A stretch of 64,000 bases of DNA from Pseudooceanicola batsensis HTCC2597 (GTDB lineage Bacteria; Pseudomonadota; Alphaproteobacteria; Rhodobacterales; Rhodobacteraceae). This document shows positions 56,427-64,000 of this stretch, piece after piece. The position numbers were made by a program, and so were the translations under genes. The DNA lies in the NCBI RefSeq assembly GCF_000152725.1, contig NZ_CH724131.1, forward strand, positions 1,475,856 through 1,539,855. Direction: 5' to 3'. Position 1 is the first letter of the stretch. Each line of letters begins with the position of its first letter. The notes under the pieces are model-generated. The model made no database searches, was not told the DNA's origin, and saw only the letters and a list, made by a program, of their open reading frames with translations.

Positions 56427-58448
56427 TCAGGCCGCCAGCCCGCGCCCCTTCAGCAGCGCCTCGACCCCCGGCAGTCGGCCACGGAAGCGTTCGTAAAGCT
56501 CCGCCGCCTCGACCGAGCCGCCCTTGGAAAGGATGTTCTCCTCCAGCGACTTGGCGACCGCCGGATCGAACGGGCCGCCCGCCTCTTCGAAGGCCTGGAA
56601 GGCGTCCGCGTCCATCACCTCGGACCACATGTAGGAGTAATACCCCGAGGAATAGCCGTCGCCCGAGAAGACATGCGCGAACTGCGGTGTCGCATGCCGC
56701 ATCGGAATGGCCGAGGGCATGCCGAGGGAGGCGAGCACCTCCGCCTGTTTCGCCATTGGGTCCGCTGGCGCCGGCCCGTCGTGGAACTCCAGATCCACCA
56801 GCGCCGAGGCGACATATTCCACCGTCTGGAACCCCATGTCGTGGTTTGCCGCCCCCAGCACCTTGTCCAGCATCTCTTTCGGCATCGGTTCGCCCGTCTC
56901 GTGATGGATGGCGAATTTCTCAAGCACCTCGGGCACCTCCAGCCAATGTTCGTATAGCTGGCTCGGCAGTTCCACGAAGTCCCGCGCCACCGACGTCCCC
57001 GAGACGCCCTCCCACCTCACATCCGAGAGCATCTGGTGCAGGGCATGTCCGAACTCGTGAAAGAGCGTCCGGGCGTCGTCATAGGACAGCAGCGCCGGCC
57101 GCCCCGCCGGCGGTTTGGCAAAGTTGCAGACGTTCACCACCACCGGCGTCTGTTCGCGCGGGCGCACCGCCTGGCTGCGGATCGCGGAACACCAGGCGCC
57201 CGAGCGTTTCGTGCCACGAGCGAAATAGTCCCCGATGAACACCGCCACGTGGTCGCCGTTGCGGGTCGCCTCCCACAGGCGCACGTCCGGATGATAGCTC
57301 TCGACATCGAGAGGCCGGAACTCGAGACCGAACAGCCGATTGGCGCAGTCGAAGGCCGCCGCGATCATGTTCTCCAGCTGGAAGTACGGCTTCAGCGCGG
57401 ACTCGTCGAGATCATGCTCGGCCTTCCGCCGCTTCTCGGAATAGTAGCGCCAGTCCCAGCCCTCAATGGGGCCGTTGATCCCGTCTTCGGCGGCCATCTC
57501 GGACAGCACCAGCTGATCCTCGAGCGCCTGCGTCCTGGCGGGCGTCCAGACGGCCATCAGAAGATCCCGTACCGCCTGCGGTGCGCCCGCCATTTCCGGT
57601 TCGAGCTTGTAGGCCGCGAAGCTTTCGTAGCCGAGCAGCTTGGCCCTCTCCTCGCGCAGGGCCAGCACTTCGGCGGCGATCCCGCGATTGTCCGTCTCGC
57701 CCCCGAAAGCCCCGCGCGCCGTCCATGCCTTCCAGGCCTTCTCGCGCAGTTCCCGGCGCGGCGAAAATTGCAGAAAAGGAACGATGAGAGATCGCGAAAG
57801 CGTCACCACAAAGCCGTCGATTCCCTTTTCCGAACCTGCGGCCCGCGACGCGTCGACCAGGAACTCCGGCAGCCCCTCGAGGTCCGCCTCGGAGAGTTCC
57901 ATGAACCAGTCGCTTTCGTCGCTGAGCAGATTCTGGGTGAATTCCGTGCCCAGCACGGCCAGCCGTTCCTTGATCTCCTTCATGCGGTCCGCCTCGGCCC
58001 CCCTCAGCGCCGCGCCCGCGCGGACATAGCCGCGATGCACCAGGAACAGCTGCCGCGCATCCTCGGCATCGAGGTTGAGCGCATCCCGCCTGTCCCAGAC
58101 CGCCCTGACCCGTTCGTACAGCTGCACATTGGCCGAGATTGCGGCGAAATGCTTGGCGATCCGCGGCGAGAATTCGCGCTGCAGCTCCTGCCGGCGCGGC
58201 GTCGCATCCGCCCCCGCCACCGCGAAGAAGGCCGACAGAACGCGGCCGAGCGTTTCACCCGAAGCCTCGAGCGCCGCGATCGTGTTCTCGAAATCCGGCT
58301 CTCGCGGATCCGCGACGATGGCGGCGATCTCGGCGTCGTGCTGCCGCAGAGCCTCCTCCAGAGCGGGTCCGTAATCCTCGTCCGAGATCGCCGCGAAGGG
58401 CGGCATGTCGAAGGGCGTGTCCCAGGGGGCGAGCAGCGGATTGGTCAT
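56427..58448 (-). CDS. M3 family metallopeptidase (oligopeptidase A / Dcp type)
   Basis: Cytoplasmic zinc endopeptidase that degrades short peptides. It is 673 residues, a long helical N-terminal domain and catalytic domain with HEFGHALHQ near residue 463. SGYYSYMWSEVMDADAF and other C-terminal blocks are typical of the Dcp/OpdA group. ATG at 58448; an upstream in-frame extension overlaps moeB and is rejected. Last of coaBC-dut-moeB-M3 on the minus strand. Confidence 0.93.
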   Translation of the reverse strand: MTNPLLAPWDTPFDMPPFAAISDEDYGPALEEALRQHDAEIAAIVADPREPDFENTIAALEASGETLGRVLSAFFAVAGADATPRRQELQREFSPRIAKHFAAISANVQLYERVRAVWDRRDALNLDAEDARQLFLVHRGYVRAGAALRGAEADRMKEIKERLAVLGTEFTQNLLSDESDWFMELSEADLEGLPEFLVDASRAAGSEKGIDGFVVTLSRSLIVPFLQFSPRRELREKAWKAWTARGAFGGETDNRGIAAEVLALREERAKLLGYESFAAYKLEPEMAGAPQAVRDLLMAVWTPARTQALEDQLVLSEMAAEDGINGPIEGWDWRYYSEKRRKAEHDLDESALKPYFQLENMIAAAFDCANRLFGLEFRPLDVESYHPDVRLWEATRNGDHVAVFIGDYFARGTKRSGAWCSAIRSQAVRPREQTPVVVNVCNFAKPPAGRPALLSYDDARTLFHEFGHALHQMLSDVRWEGVSGTSVARDFVELPSQLYEHWLEVPEVLEKFAIHHETGEPMPKEMLDKVLGAANHDMGFQTVEYVASALVDLEFHDGPAPADPMAKQAEVLASLGMPSAIPMRHATPQFAHVFSGDGYSSGYYSYMWSEVMDADAFQAFEEAGGPFDPAVAKSLEENILSKGGSVEAAELYERFRGRLPGVEALLKGRGLAA

Positions 58449-58474
58449 GTATCGGGTCTCCTTTGCGGGGAAAC

Positions 58475-59542
58475 CTATGCCTTGCCCGCCGCCTCCGCCA
58501 GACCCTGTCCGTGACAAACCGGACAGTCCGCGCGCGGTGCCAGGCGGATCTTGCGCGTCTCGCCCCAGAGCGCGTCGTAGATCAGCATCTCGCCCCGCAA
58601 GACCGCGCCCGCCCCCGTGAGCAGCTTGACCGCCTCAAGTGCCATGATCGACCCGATCACCCCCGGCAACGGCCCGATCACCCCCGCCTCGGCGCAGGAG
58701 GGCGCCAGGCCCGGCGCCGGCGCCTGCGGAAAGATGCACTGATAGCAGGGCGCGCCCGAGGCCGGATCGAAGACGCTGACCTGCCCCTCCCATTGCGTGA
58801 TCGCCCCGGAAATCAGGGGCTTGCCCGCCCCGACCGCCGCACGGTTCACCAGATAGCGCGTCTCGGAATTGTCGGTCCCGTCCAGGATCAGGTCATAGTC
58901 GCCGAACAGCGCGGCCGCCGCGTCGTCCTCCAGCCGCCGGTTGTAAGTGCGCAGGGTGACAAACGGATTGAGCGCCGACATGCGGTCCGCCGCCGACTGC
59001 ACCTTGGCCCGTCCGATATCGTCATCCGCATGGATGATCTGTCGTTGCAGGTTCGAACTGTCGACCGTGTCGTCATCGACGATCCCGATCGTCCCGACAC
59101 CCGCCGCCGCAAGATACATCAGCGCGGGCGACCCCAGCCCGCCGGCCCCGATGACCAGCACCCTGGCGTTCTTCAGCCGGACCTGCCCCGGCCCGCCGAC
59201 TTCCCGCAGGATGACATGGCGCGCATAGCGGCGAAGTTCGGCGTCACGGAACGGCCCCGCAGGCGCATCGGGTTCGGGACCGGCGGTGGCGGCCCGCTTC
59301 TTCAGCGCACCCAGCCCCGCGCGATAGGCCATGACCAGCCCGACCACGCCCGCCAGCAACAGCCATGGCGCGGCCGAGCCGCCCGTGGCAGCGCGCAGCC
59401 CGTTGCCCTCGGGCAGCACCAGCTGGGCCAGCACCACCGCGAGCCACAGCAGGCCGATCCCCGTCCATCGCAGGCGCCGGGGCAGACCCGTCAGCATCCC
59501 GCCGAGCCAGATCGCGGCGGCGCACAGCAGAACCGTCAGCAT
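58475..59542 (-). CDS. moeB: molybdopterin-synthase adenylyltransferase MoeB (ThiF/HesA family)
   Basis: E1-like enzyme that adenylates the C terminus of MoaD for molybdopterin synthesis. The 355-residue protein has the ATP-binding VLVIGAGGLGSPALMYLAAA near 128, LDGTDNSETRYLVN near 220 and zinc-binding CYQC and CPVC. The first 70 or so residues hold hydrophobic segments (LLCAAAIWLGGML and WLLLAGVVGLVMAY), so this MoeB appears to be membrane-anchored. Starts one base into the dut stop (TGATG). Confidence 0.9.
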   Translation of the reverse strand: MLTVLLCAAAIWLGGMLTGLPRRLRWTGIGLLWLAVVLAQLVLPEGNGLRAATGGSAAPWLLLAGVVGLVMAYRAGLGALKKRAATAGPEPDAPAGPFRDAELRRYARHVILREVGGPGQVRLKNARVLVIGAGGLGSPALMYLAAAGVGTIGIVDDDTVDSSNLQRQIIHADDDIGRAKVQSAADRMSALNPFVTLRTYNRRLEDDAAAALFGDYDLILDGTDNSETRYLVNRAAVGAGKPLISGAITQWEGQVSVFDPASGAPCYQCIFPQAPAPGLAPSCAEAGVIGPLPGVIGSIMALEAVKLLTGAGAVLRGEMLIYDALWGETRKIRLAPRADCPVCHGQGLAEAAGKA

Positions 59543-60003
59543 CAGCCCCGCCCGGTCGAGCCGAACCCGCCCGCGCCGCGCAGGGTATCGACGAGGTCTT
59601 CGACCACCGCGAAGGCCGCCTGCGTCACCGGCGCCACCACCATCTGCGCGATCCGGTCGCCATGCGCGACGACAAAGGGGGCATCGCCGAGGTTCGCCAG
59701 GATCACCCCGACCTCGCCGCGATAGTCGCTGTCGATCGTGCCGGGGCTGTTCGGCAATGTGAGCCCGTGTTTCAGCGCAAGCCCCGAGCGCGGCCGCACC
59801 TGCACCTCGTAGCCCTCGGGGATCGCCATGCGCAGACCGGTCGGCACCAGCGCCCGCGCCCCGGGCTCAAGCGTCACGGCCCCGCGGTCGGGAAAGTTCG
59901 CGCGCAGGTCCGCGCCCGCCGCGCCCTCGGTCGCATAGGCGGGCAACGCGATGTCGCGGTCCGCGCCCTCGACCCAGGCCAGTTCGATTGCGACAGTGTT
60001 CAT
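59542..60003 (-). CDS. dut: dUTP diphosphatase
   Basis: Hydrolyses dUTP to dUMP and keeps uracil out of DNA. It is 153 residues, with motif 3 ([20 protein letters not shown]), the DSDYRGE loop and the C-terminal arm [10 protein letters not shown]. The ATG at 60003 starts the family homology; upstream open frame is not conserved. Stop overlaps the moeB start. Confidence 0.96.
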   Translation of the reverse strand: MNTVAIELAWVEGADRDIALPAYATEGAAGADLRANFPDRGAVTLEPGARALVPTGLRMAIPEGYEVQVRPRSGLALKHGLTLPNSPGTIDSDYRGEVGVILANLGDAPFVVAHGDRIAQMVVAPVTQAAFAVVEDLVDTLRGAGGFGSTGRG

Positions 60004-60029
60004 CTCGCTCCAGACATCGCTTGGCCGCC

Positions 60030-61229
60030 TCAGCCGAGTTCGGCGGCGATCCGGTCCGCCAGCCGGTCGGCGACGGCCTGCTTGCCCATCCGGGGCCATT
60101 CCTCGGCCCCATCGCCCGTGATCAGGACGACGGCGTTCTCCGTCCCGCCCATGATTCCCGTCTCGGGGCTGACATCGTTGGCGACGATCCAGTCGCAGCC
60201 CTTGCGCGCCCGCTTGGCCGTCGCATGCGACACGACGTCATCCGTCTCGGCGGCGAAACCGACCACCAGCCCCGGCCGGTCCGCCCCCCCCGACTGCGAA
60301 ACGGTCGCCAGGATGTCGGGGTTCTCCTCGAATTCGAGCACCGGCATGGCCCCGGCCACCTTCTTGATCTTCGAAGTGGCGGTCGGCCCCTTGACCCGCC
60401 AGTCCGCCACCGCCGCCGCCATGACCGCCGCATCGGCCGGCAGGGCCGCCTGCACGCCCCTCAGCATCTCGCTGGCGGTCTCGACCTTCACCACCTCGAC
60501 GCCCTCGGGCGGCGCGACATCGGCGGGTCCGGTGACAAAGACCACCTCGGCGCCCCGTGCGGCCAGCGCCCGCGCGATGGCGGTGCCCTGCGCCCCAGAT
60601 GAGCGGTTCGCGATGTAGCGCACCGGGTCGATCGGCTCGTGGGTCGGGCCCGAGGTCACGATCACGCGCTTGCCCGCAAGCGGCCCCGCCGTCAGCCGCC
60701 CCTCGATCGCGCGCACGATCTCGAGCGGTTCCGACATGCGCCCCGGCCCGTATTCACCGCAGGCCATGTCGCCTTCATCCGGCCCGACGAAGCCGATCCC
60801 CTGGTCGCGCAACGCGCTCACGTTCCGCTGGACCGAGGGATGCAGCCACATCCGCACGTTCATCGCCGGCGCCATCAGAACCTCGGTATCCGTCGCCATC
60901 AGAAGCGTCGACGCCAGATCGTCCGCCAGCCCCCCCGCCACCTTGCCGATCAGATCGGCGGTCGCCGGGGCCACGACGATCAGGTCGGCCGCGCGCGAAA
61001 GCTGGACATGGCCCATGTCCGCCTCGTCCGTGAGGTCGAAGAGATCGGCAAAGACCTTTTGGCCCGCCAATGCCGAGACCGAAAGCGGCGTGACGAATTC
61101 GCCGGCCGCGCGCGTCATCACGGGCACGACCGAGGCGCCGCGTTCCCGCAGGCGCCGGATCAGGTCCAGCGATTTGTAGGCGGCGATACCGCCGCCGATG
61201 ATCAGAAGAATGGTCTTGCCCGACAGCAT
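60030..61229 (-). CDS. coaBC: phosphopantothenoylcysteine decarboxylase / phosphopantothenate-cysteine ligase
   Basis: Bifunctional CoA-biosynthesis enzyme of 399 residues. The CoaC half (about 1-180) has [16 protein letters not shown] at the N terminus, the flavin-binding [19 protein letters not shown] and APAMNVRMW; the CoaB half (about 185-399) has [20 protein letters not shown] and AVADWRVK. Starts with ATG at 61229. First of the coaBC-dut-moeB-M3 set. Confidence 0.96.
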   Translation of the reverse strand: MLSGKTILLIIGGGIAAYKSLDLIRRLRERGASVVPVMTRAAGEFVTPLSVSALAGQKVFADLFDLTDEADMGHVQLSRAADLIVVAPATADLIGKVAGGLADDLASTLLMATDTEVLMAPAMNVRMWLHPSVQRNVSALRDQGIGFVGPDEGDMACGEYGPGRMSEPLEIVRAIEGRLTAGPLAGKRVIVTSGPTHEPIDPVRYIANRSSGAQGTAIARALAARGAEVVFVTGPADVAPPEGVEVVKVETASEMLRGVQAALPADAAVMAAAVADWRVKGPTATSKIKKVAGAMPVLEFEENPDILATVSQSGGADRPGLVVGFAAETDDVVSHATAKRARKGCDWIVANDVSPETGIMGGTENAVVLITGDGAEEWPRMGKQAVADRLADRIAAELG

Positions 61230-61303
61230 GGCCGCTCCGCTCGCCGCAAACGCAGGCGACAGTAGGACGCGGCCCGCCTCAACACAAGCGATCAGCGGCG
61301 GCG

Positions 61304-62182
61304 TCAGTGCAACAGGGCCACCGCCTCGACGCCCTGGCTCTCCAGGTGCCGGCGCATCTTCTTGAAGGCCGCCGCCTCGAGCTGCCGCACGCGTTCCTTG
61401 GACAGGCCCAGCTCCTGCCCCAGGCTTTCCAGCGTCCGCGGCGCGTCCCGCAGCTTGCGTTCGGTGACGATCAGCGTCTCGCGATCGTTCAGATCCGACA
61501 TCGCCTCGGCCAGCCAGAGGCGCAGCGTCTCGCGGTCGTGGTCGGCTTCGACTGCCTCGGCCGCCTGCACCCCGTCATCCTCGATCGTGTCGATCCACTC
61601 GCGGCCTTCCTCGTCCACCGACTGCGTCGCGTTGAGCGAAAAGTCGGATCCCGAAAGCCGCCCGTCCATCATCTGCACATCCCGCAGCGGGACGCCCACC
61701 TCCATCGCGACAAGCTGGTGGAGCTGGTGCTTGTCCAGCGTCTCGCCCCGGCCGAGCGCCTCGCGCTCGAGCTTGGCCTGGACGCGGCGCATGTTGAAAA
61801 AGAGGGATTTCTGCGACGAGGTCGACCCCGTCCGCACCATCGACCAGTTGCGCATCACGTAATCCTGGATGGATGCCTTGATCCACCACACCGCATAGGT
61901 CGAGAAGCGCACGCCGCGATCCGGGTCGAACTTGTCCGCGGCCTTCATCAGGCCCAGCCCGGCCTCCTGGATAAGGTCGTTCATCGGGGCGCCGTAGCGC
62001 CGATATTTGGATGCCATCGAGATGGCGAGACGCATGTAGGCGGTGACAAGCCGATGGAGCGCCCGCTCATCGCGGTCGTCCCGCCAGGAATAGGCAAGCG
62101 AAAGTTCGGTTTCCGCGTCCAGAAGCTCTGCTTTCATCGCGCGGCGCGAAAGTGACGTGTCGGTCGAATGATCCAGTGCCAT
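61304..62182 (-). CDS. rpoH: RNA polymerase sigma-32 factor, RpoH-II type
   Basis: Heat-shock class sigma factor of 292 residues. Region 2 shows LVTAYMRLAISMASKYRRYG, DLIQEAGLGLMKAADKFDP, STYAVWWIKASIQDYVMRNW; region 4 ends ERVRQLEAAAFKKMRRHL. The start MALDHSTDTSLSRRAMKAELL and the sequence match the RpoH-II group of Rhodobacteraceae, which in R. sphaeroides responds to singlet oxygen through RpoE-ChrR. The ATG at 62182 agrees with relatives; an earlier ATG (62254) would coincide with the predicted transcription start. Confidence 0.92.
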   Translation of the reverse strand: MALDHSTDTSLSRRAMKAELLDAETELSLAYSWRDDRDERALHRLVTAYMRLAISMASKYRRYGAPMNDLIQEAGLGLMKAADKFDPDRGVRFSTYAVWWIKASIQDYVMRNWSMVRTGSTSSQKSLFFNMRRVQAKLEREALGRGETLDKHQLHQLVAMEVGVPLRDVQMMDGRLSGSDFSLNATQSVDEEGREWIDTIEDDGVQAAEAVEADHDRETLRLWLAEAMSDLNDRETLIVTERKLRDAPRTLESLGQELGLSKERVRQLEAAAFKKMRRHLESQGVEAVALLH

Positions 62183-62261
62183 GACCCCCCCGGTCCTTTG
62201 GTGGTCCGGGCCGGGATCTTGCGAAACCCGGCCAATCCCGTTGATTTCTTTCATCTGTAAA

Positions 62262-62290
62262 CTATACGCACGAGACCCGGTTTTGGTTCA
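62262..62290 (-). promoter_or_regulatory. predicted promoter of rpoH (possible ECF-type)
   Basis: TGAACC (62290-62285) and TATAG (62266-62262) lie 18 bases apart. The -35 and spacing resemble the RpoE-ChrR promoter (TGATCC-N18) that drives rpoHII in R. sphaeroides. TATAGT would also serve as a sigma-70 -10. The choice cannot be made by eye. Confidence 0.4.
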
Positions 62291-62307
62291 CGGAAAGGGG
62301 CAAATTA

Positions 62308-62829
62308 ATGGCAAGCCCATGTTTTTTCGTCCTGGGAGGCGCGGCCAGCGGCAAGTCGGCCTTTGCCGAAAGGCTCGTCCTGCAAAGCGGTTTTCCGCCG
62401 GTCTACATCGCGACCGCCCAGGCCTTCGACGACGAGATGCGCGACAAGATCGCGCGCCACGTCGCCGCCCGCGGCTCGCGCTGGGACACGATCGAGGCGC
62501 CGGTGGACCTGCCGGGGGCGCTGGCCGGCGTCGCGCCGGGCCGGGCGGTTCTGGTCGACTGCCTGACCCTCTGGCTGACCAACCTGCTGCTGACGGAAAC
62601 CGATCCCGAAGCCGCCACCGACGATCTGCTCGCGGCGCTCGACGCGGCGCCCGGTCCCGTCACCCTGGTCTCGAACGAGGTCGGCCAGGGCATCGTGCCC
62701 GACAACAGCCTCTCGCGCCGGTTCCGCGAGGCGCAGGGGCGTCTCAACATCCGTATGGCGCAACGGGCGGATTGCGTCGTCCAGGTCGTCGCGGGGCTGC
62801 CGAACCCGCTCAAGGGACAGCTGCCATGA
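62308..62829 (+). CDS. cobU: bifunctional adenosylcobinamide kinase / adenosylcobinamide-phosphate guanylyltransferase
   Basis: Attaches the nucleotide activation step in adenosylcobalamin assembly. The 173-residue protein has the P-loop GGAASGKS at 10-17, the LVDCLTLWLTNLL Walker-B-like stretch near 82, and SNEVGQGIVP near 120 with family GTP-binding residues. ATG at 62308 follows GGAAAGGGG. Stop overlaps the next gene by ATGA. No cobalamin riboswitch is seen ahead. Confidence 0.95.
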   Translation: MASPCFFVLGGAASGKSAFAERLVLQSGFPPVYIATAQAFDDEMRDKIARHVAARGSRWDTIEAPVDLPGALAGVAPGRAVLVDCLTLWLTNLLLTETDPEAATDDLLAALDAAPGPVTLVSNEVGQGIVPDNSLSRRFREAQGRLNIRMAQRADCVVQVVAGLPNPLKGQLP

Positions 62830-63404
62830 CGCGGTTCCACATGGTCCGGCACGGCCCGACCCACGAAAAGACCTTCGTCGGCTGGCGCGACGTTCCCGCC
62901 GATCTCTCGGATCTCGCCGCCCTCGCGCGGCTCGACGCCGGGCTGCCCGCCGATGCGCTGGTCATCTCTTCCGACCTAGGCCGCGCCGTCCGGACGGCCG
63001 ATGCCATCGCGGGGTCCCGTCGTCGCCTGCCGCACGACCGCGACCTGCGCGAATTCGACTTCGGCGACTGGGATGGCCGCCACCATTCCGAAGCCTCGCA
63101 GTCGCATCCAGATCTCAGCCGCGCCTTCTGGGAACGGCCCGGAGACCTCGCCGCGCCCAATGGCGAAAGCTGGAACGCCGTCGCGCGCCGGGTCGCCGCG
63201 GTCTTCGACCGGCTGCACCGGGCGCATCCCGGCGCCGACATCGTCGTGGTCGGCCACTTCGGCATGATACTCACCCAGCTGGGCATCGCGCGACAGCAGG
63301 AGCCCGTCTTGACGCTGGGACAGAAGATCGACAATCTTTCCGTCACGAGCATTCGCCGCCTCGCAAACGGATGGGATGTGGACCTGATTAATCACATATA
63401 TTGA
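62826..63404 (+). CDS. histidine phosphatase family protein (possible alpha-ribazole phosphatase)
   Basis: A 192-residue branch-1 histidine phosphatase: catalytic RHGPTHEKTF at residues 8-17 and the second His in VVVGHFGMI near 145, with DRDLREFDFGDWDGR typical of CobC-like enzymes. Coupling to cobU suggests alpha-ribazole-5-phosphate as substrate, an inference from context. ATG at 62826 overlaps the cobU stop. Confidence 0.85.
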   Translation: MTRFHMVRHGPTHEKTFVGWRDVPADLSDLAALARLDAGLPADALVISSDLGRAVRTADAIAGSRRRLPHDRDLREFDFGDWDGRHHSEASQSHPDLSRAFWERPGDLAAPNGESWNAVARRVAAVFDRLHRAHPGADIVVVGHFGMILTQLGIARQQEPVLTLGQKIDNLSVTSIRRLANGWDVDLINHIY

Positions 63405-63483
63405 TAAATAACATCCACACCATTCGCTTTCCGAATGCTGCCCGCCGCGCTATCGTCGCGGAACACGGCAGTCGGAAAATTCC

Positions 63484-64000
63484 ATGACCTACGACCTTTT
63501 CATCGGCGATCGCAGCTTTTCCTCCTGGTCCCTGCGGGGCTGGCTGATGTTCGAACGCTTCGGCATTCCGGTCCGGACCCACACGACCGGGTTGTATTCC
63601 GGCACCCTGGCACAAGACCTCACCGATCTGGCCCCCGCGCGGCTGGTTCCGGTGATGCGCACCCCCGAGGGGATCGCCGTCGGCGAAACCCTCGCCATGG
63701 CCGAAACCCTGGCCGAGCGGCACCCCGGGGCCGGCCTCTGGCCCGTCGATCCCGCTGCCCGCGCCCTCGCCCGCTGGCTCTCGGCCGAAATGCACGCCGG
63801 CTTCGGGGCGCTCCGGAGCGACTGCCCGATGCAGCTGCTGCACCGCTACCGGGGATTCGTCCCCTCTGCGGCCACCCAGGCCGACCTGGCACGGATCGAG
63901 GAGCTCTGGTCGCTTGCCCGCAGTCGCCATGGCAGTGGCGGCCCCTGGCTCTTCGGCGCCTATTCGCTCGCGGATGTGTTCTTTGCGCCGGTCGCCGCCC
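63484..64000 (+). CDS. glutathione S-transferase family protein (partial)
   Basis: Cut by the right edge after 172 codons. N-terminal thioredoxin-like domain begins MTYDLFIGDRSFSSWSLRGW, with the glutathione-binding Ser in FSSWSLR and the PVMRTPEGIAVGETLAMAETL segment (cis-Pro loop and Glu-Ser-like site replaced by GET). The helical C-terminal domain starts near 88. Close to the 'GST/YfcF-like' sort; substrate unknown. ATG at 63484. Confidence 0.9.
   Translation, partial: MTYDLFIGDRSFSSWSLRGWLMFERFGIPVRTHTTGLYSGTLAQDLTDLAPARLVPVMRTPEGIAVGETLAMAETLAERHPGAGLWPVDPAARALARWLSAEMHAGFGALRSDCPMQLLHRYRGFVPSAATQADLARIEELWSLARSRHGSGGPWLFGAYSLADVFFAPVAA

Noticed and set aside
62182..62254. Earlier ATG start for rpoH at 62254
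   Set aside because: It coincides with the predicted transcription start and relatives begin at the 62182 position.

Overview
The window is ordinary chromosomal DNA from a high-GC alphaproteobacterium, almost certainly of the Rhodobacteraceae/Paracoccaceae (Roseobacter group). Supporting markers are gcrA, a DUF1127 protein, a DUF1150 gene coupled to hsp20, an RpoH-II type sigma factor, phosphatidylcholine synthase, a SAM-II riboswitch ahead of metZ and a VPLPA-CTERM surface protein. I see no rRNA, tRNA, CRISPR array, insertion sequence or phage gene. Gene density is high and many neighbours overlap by ATGA or TGATG.

Layout. 1-4625 (minus strand): urease operon ureD-ureA-(37-codon ORF)-ureB-(101-aa ORF)-ureC-DUF1127-ureE, with ureE running off the left edge. 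4783-7334: folE2 and metZ; metZ sits behind a SAM-II riboswitch and an intrinsic terminator. 7422-14251: an alpha/beta hydrolase, gcrA, carB, a VPLPA-CTERM protein and thymidine kinase. 14327-22198: a zinc metallopeptidase, then a three-gene transglutaminase/amidoligase/ATP-grasp-alpha-E cluster that is biochemically uncharacterised and is the best candidate here for an undescribed system. 22208-25561 (minus): ubiK, ybjN, proC, csaA and a 2-hydroxyacid dehydrogenase. 25656-28368: lgt-midA-pgeF. 28565-33261: a small basic protein, a Hint-domain protein, an Lrp regulator, trxB and a secreted gingipain-like protein. 33505-37665: a Sat-CysC fusion, a CPA-type antiporter and an aspartoacylase-like gene.

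37765-44849: hsp20-DUF1150, DUF465, purE-purK, cspA with a coupled small ORF, pcs, and leuA preceded by a leucine-rich leader peptide and a strong hairpin. 45026-51571: the elongasome operon mreB-mreC-mreD-mrdA-rodA followed by ghrA; a terminator-like tandem hairpin lies just ahead of mreB. 51590-56375: an UPF0173 hydrolase, a ceramidase-like membrane protein, gatC-gatA, a lipoprotein and an amidase. 56427-62182 (minus): coaBC-dut-moeB-dcp and rpoH. 62308-64000: cobU, a histidine phosphatase and a glutathione S-transferase cut by the right edge.

The most informative non-coding signals are the metZ SAM-II riboswitch with terminator, the leuA leader peptide with attenuator hairpin, the hairpin pair ahead of mreB, and a repeated intergenic word (GCTTCTTTGGTCCGG) present twice. 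Functional names rest on motif recognition by eye; no database search was run.
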